Assembly: GCA_016946835.1 (NCBI GenBank)
Contig: JACVTC010000557.1
Location: forward strand, 1-18,900
Length of the DNA stretch: 18,900 nucleotides
Reading direction: 5' to 3'
DNA from: Neocallimastix lanati (nom. inval.)
Taxonomy: Eukaryota > Neocallimastigomycota > Neocallimastigomycetes > Neocallimastigales > Neocallimastigaceae
Shown: one piece after another, positions 16,437 through 18,900 of the stretch
Layout of the letters: the number at the start of each line of letters is the position of its first letter
Position numbering within the stretch: the first letter of the stretch is position 1
Notes under the pieces: model-generated
The model's database searches: none
Told to the model about the DNA's origin: nothing
Seen by the model: the letters and a program-made list of their open reading frames with translations, nothing else
Made by a program: the position numbers and the translations under genes

Positions 16437-17288
16437 TTATAATCTTTTAGTACTACAATGAATTGAATTTGGTATAAAGTTTATATCTACAAAGTAAGCT
16501 TTACATGTAAAATTGACCATTGGTATATTATTAACAATACGTTCATTAATAATAATATAATTTACTTTTATCAATGGATAAATATTTCCATTAATATAAC
16601 AAAACGTGTCTCTAGAAAGAAGATCTGCCATCTCATCCAAATAATCATCTCCACAATAAACATTAGTACCAATCTTTTTTTTGCCTTTAAATGAATCTTT
16701 AAAGTAGCGAATATTAATATATTCGGTATTATTATTTCCTTTATTTATAATACCAGTAAAGATCCAATTTTGATTAAATTTTACATTATTCTTTTTTAAC
16801 ATGTAATAAATAGGAGAAGATTCGTCGATATGTCTAATATAATCCGAAATTAGCATTTGCATACGAGAATCGATAAATCGAAGTCGTTCAATAAATTTTT
16901 TCATTGGTTCAGTTTCGTTTTCGGAAATTCGATGAATAAAATTATCTTGTACAAAATTGTTTTTATTAAGATGGTAATGAGACATTGGAATAGATAAAGA
17001 GGGTAAATCCGTTAACGTAATACCAGAACTAATTTTTAAAGGTCCTAAAATTACATTATTGGTATTATTGAAACATTTGATAACAAATCGAAACATACTA
17101 TTATTTTTAGGTAAAGGTACAACTTCCTTAAAATTTATAGTAGATATCATTCTTTGAAATATCATATCTGTACTGCATGATGATGATAAGATACGATTAT
17201 AATAATCCATTCTTGAAGTACTAGATTTATTAGAAGAGTTTATCGACTTGACAAGTTGTTCCGAACTTTTAAAATTCTTTTTTTGCAT
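16437..17288 (-). CDS. Uncharacterised 283-residue protein, possibly an NCLDV core or DNA-binding protein
   Basis: The frame is intact, with no signal peptide or membrane segment, and starts with a basic Ser/Lys-rich tail (MQKKNFKSSEQLVKS). A beta-rich stretch follows (FRFVIKCF, VILGPLKISSGITL), then a helical segment (about 128-150) near MKKFIERLRFIDSRMQ, and a C-terminal beta stretch with YPLIKVNYIIINE and VNFTCKAYFVD. That order of beta face, 'F-hydrophobic-LD' helix and closing beta pair reminds me of giant-virus proteins proposed to bind single-stranded DNA, but the resemblance is weak and from memory. It is convergent with the helicase and shares the minus strand with the TFIIS-like gene 591 bases upstream. 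Treat the function as unknown; only the existence of the gene is well supported. Confidence 0.75.
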   Translation of the reverse strand: MQKKNFKSSEQLVKSINSSNKSSTSRMDYYNRILSSSCSTDMIFQRMISTINFKEVVPLPKNNSMFRFVIKCFNNTNNVILGPLKISSGITLTDLPSLSIPMSHYHLNKNNFVQDNFIHRISENETEPMKKFIERLRFIDSRMQMLISDYIRHIDESSPIYYMLKKNNVKFNQNWIFTGIINKGNNNTEYINIRYFKDSFKGKKKIGTNVYCGDDYLDEMADLLSRDTFCYINGNIYPLIKVNYIIINERIVNNIPMVNFTCKAYFVDINFIPNSIHCSTKRL

Positions 17289-17879
17289 TTTAAATTTTAA
17301 TACTTTTTAATACATTAAATATTGTATTTAAAAAATTTCAATAAAATTTATATACGTTAATGAGTAATTTACAATTAAATTTATAATTTAATTTTTCATT
17401 TTAAACAAATTAGGAAATGGTTAAAATATATTAATTATGTCAAATTTTTTTTCTTTTTTTGTATAAGCCCCTAATCACTATAAACTATTAATTTTATTAT
17501 TATATTTTATTATTTTTAAAAAAAAAAAAAATTTAAATATTTACAAATTAATATTATAATATACATAATTTCTTATATTAAATTCATTTCATTTCATGTA
17601 AAAGAATATTTATAATTAATTAGTAATATTATAATATTGTATAATAATTTCATAAAAAAAAAAAAATAATTTGTGCAAAAATTAAAATTATTCATATTTT
17701 TTTTTTAAACCAAAATTATAATTTTAATATTTTATAAAAGTTAAATTGAACATAAAATTTCATATTTTTAATTAGACATATATATAATGAATTATATTTA
17801 AATAATATTTATTAAATATTTAAAATTCATTAATAATTTAAATAAATATTATTAAAAAATTATAAATTAAATAAATGTT
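17289..17879. other. AT-rich spacer upstream of the 283-residue gene
   Basis: No gene is seen between the two minus-strand genes. It holds A- and T-runs, plus a slightly GC-richer word near 17466-17474 (AGCCCCTAA) whose CCCCTAA core equals one telomere unit but is single. The promoter of the 283-residue gene should lie at its left end. Confidence 0.45.
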
Positions 17880-18131
17880 TTAAATAACTCTTTTACAGTT
17901 TGAACAATAATATACTATAGTAGCCTCTTCATCACATCTACGAATTTGTAAACGTCTCAACTCAATATATTTATTATTATTACATCTTTTACAACATATA
18001 GAATTTTTTTTTATTTCCTTTTTTTCATCATCTAATACCGGTAATTTATTTTTCTCTCTTAATCTATCTTCACTAAATAAGGACGATTCTTTAAAAAATT
18101 TATCCAATGCTTTCATCGAAATATTATCCAT
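17880..18131 (-). CDS. TFIIS-type zinc-ribbon protein (miniature transcription elongation/cleavage factor)
   Basis: This 83-residue protein ends in a zinc ribbon with C47-x2-C50 and C76-x2-C79 as ligands. Between them is Q62-I-R-R-C-D67-E68-E-A-T71, which fits the TFIIS hairpin pattern Q-x-R-x-x-D-E-x-x-T. The Asp-Glu pair is the part that reaches into the polymerase active site to promote transcript cleavage. The protein keeps only about 45 residues before the ribbon, so the polymerase-docking and N-terminal domains of full-length TFIIS are missing. Giant-virus TFIIS homologs are usually longer. RPB9 ends in a similar ribbon but normally lacks this Asp-Glu pair, so TFIIS is favoured. The gene sits near polymerase and early-transcription-type helicase genes, consistent with a viral transcription set. 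It diverges from the ORF at the right edge. Confidence 0.8.
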   Translation of the reverse strand: MDNISMKALDKFFKESSLFSEDRLREKNKLPVLDDEKKEIKKNSICCKRCNNNKYIELRRLQIRRCDEEATIVYYCSNCKRVI

Positions 18132-18687
18132 ATTATATTAATTTTTTTTATTATTAATCTTTAATCTATTTAAATTAATTTATTTATTTTTATTTATTTA
18201 TTTTTATATATTTATTTTTATTTATTTATTTATTTATATATTTATATATTTAATTCATTAATTTACTTTCTATTATTTATTTGTTATATCTATTTAAAGT
18301 TTTTAAAAAGAATATTTCCTAATTTTTTTCTCCAAAATTTAGTTATAAATTTGATTTAGATTTTAACAAATTTTTAAATTTTTTAAAATTCATTTTAAAA
18401 AAAAAAAATATTATAAAAATTTTTCTAAAATATTTGTAGTACTTAAAAAAAATAAAAATAGCCTTGTCAAATTTAGCAATGAAATAAAAAAAAATAAAAA
18501 ATAAAAAATTCAACACAAAAAAAAAAAATAATAATAATAAATATATATCTATTTAAATATAATAATTCATTGTTGATTTTTAAAATGATAAAAAATTTAC
18601 TCTAGGTACGATTTAAAATATTAACAAGAAATATTATTATTTTTTTTATAGGTAAAAATTATATTTTCATATTGAGTATAAAAAACT
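18132..18687. other. AT-rich divergent spacer with (TTTA)n microsatellite
   Basis: No gene is seen between the divergent starts of the TFIIS-like gene and the right-edge ORF, so both promoters should be here. A TTTA/TTTTTA microsatellite fills about 18176-18260. A-runs occupy 18396-18540. No promoter motif shared with the other viral-type genes was found by eye. Confidence 0.45.
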
Positions 18688-18900
18688 ATGAATGTTATAA
18701 ATCTTATCCGTAGTATTTTAGTAAATTATCATTCTGTTCCTCTACAATTGGAAATACATATAAATGGTAAAATTTATTCTTTTTTCGAGGGTATAAATAT
18801 CATTAATTGTAATCAGTTATCAAAAGATAGATATATCGTTAAATGTAACGATAATAAAGATACAGATATTAGTAATATTGATTATCAGCACAAAATAATG
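18688..18900 (+). CDS. Start of an unidentified protein, cut by the window edge
   Basis: An ATG at 18688 opens a frame that continues without a stop through the last base, giving 71 codons. The sequence begins M-N-V-I-N-L-I-R-S-I-L and contains P-L-Q-L-E-I-H-I-N-G-K-I, a beta-strand-like segment with alternating Glu/His. Codon choice is less AT-extreme than in the spacer, which supports coding. A strand of the L-E-I-x-I type opens the metal-dependent RNA triphosphatase fold found in viral capping enzymes, and a capping enzyme would suit these neighbours. On 71 residues that is only a guess, and the protein stays unidentified until the sequence beyond the window is read. Confidence 0.55.
   Translation, partial: MNVINLIRSILVNYHSVPLQLEIHINGKIYSFFEGINIINCNQLSKDRYIVKCNDNKDTDISNIDYQHKIM

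Noticed and set aside
17466-17474. CCCCTAA word in the spacer as an interstitial telomere
   Set aside because: It is a single unit with no neighbouring repeats, so chance explains it.

Overview
The window looks like a chromosome end of a very AT-rich early-diverging fungus. An anaerobic gut fungus (Neocallimastigomycota) is my best guess. The reasons are a terminal (CCCTAA/CCCCTAA)n array at base 1, spacers made almost entirely of A and T, homopolymer and ACT-type microsatellites that encode Thr/Ser-rich linkers, and secreted lectin plus CBM18 chitin-binding modules. The organism assignment is an inference.

Region 1 (1-300) is telomere in C-strand orientation: 24 six-base and 19 seven-base units plus three irregular ones. 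Region 2 (301-6013) is subtelomeric and carries two lectin genes that both read away from the telomere. The first is open right up to the telomere repeats and has lost its 5' end, as expected from a broken chromosome healed by telomere addition. It keeps a Thr/Ser linker, a long bulb-lectin-like beta region and a C-terminal ricin-B-like domain. The second is complete: signal peptide, two ricin-B-like domains related to the first gene's, poly-Thr linkers and three CBM18 domains. Region 3 (6014-7546) is an AT-only desert.

Region 4 (7547-18900) has a different character. It holds genes typical of nucleocytoplasmic large DNA viruses (NCLDVs, Nucleocytoviricota) with no visible introns: an RNA polymerase largest-subunit N-terminal half that stops just after the bridge helix, a 1218-residue poxvirus D6/D11-type SF2 helicase/ATPase, a miniature TFIIS-type zinc ribbon, a protein with a CCCH zinc-knuckle-like motif, a 283-residue protein I cannot place firmly, and an ORF running off the right edge. 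The recognisable genes (polymerase, early-transcription-type helicase, elongation-factor ribbon) form a virus-encoded transcription set, as in viruses that transcribe in the cytoplasm. I read this as an endogenous giant-virus segment close to a fungal telomere. The reading frames are intact, but spacers of 0.55-0.83 kb are longer than expected in compact viral genomes.

No tRNA, rRNA, CRISPR array or insertion sequence was recognised. Promoters and terminators cannot be called with confidence in DNA this AT-rich.
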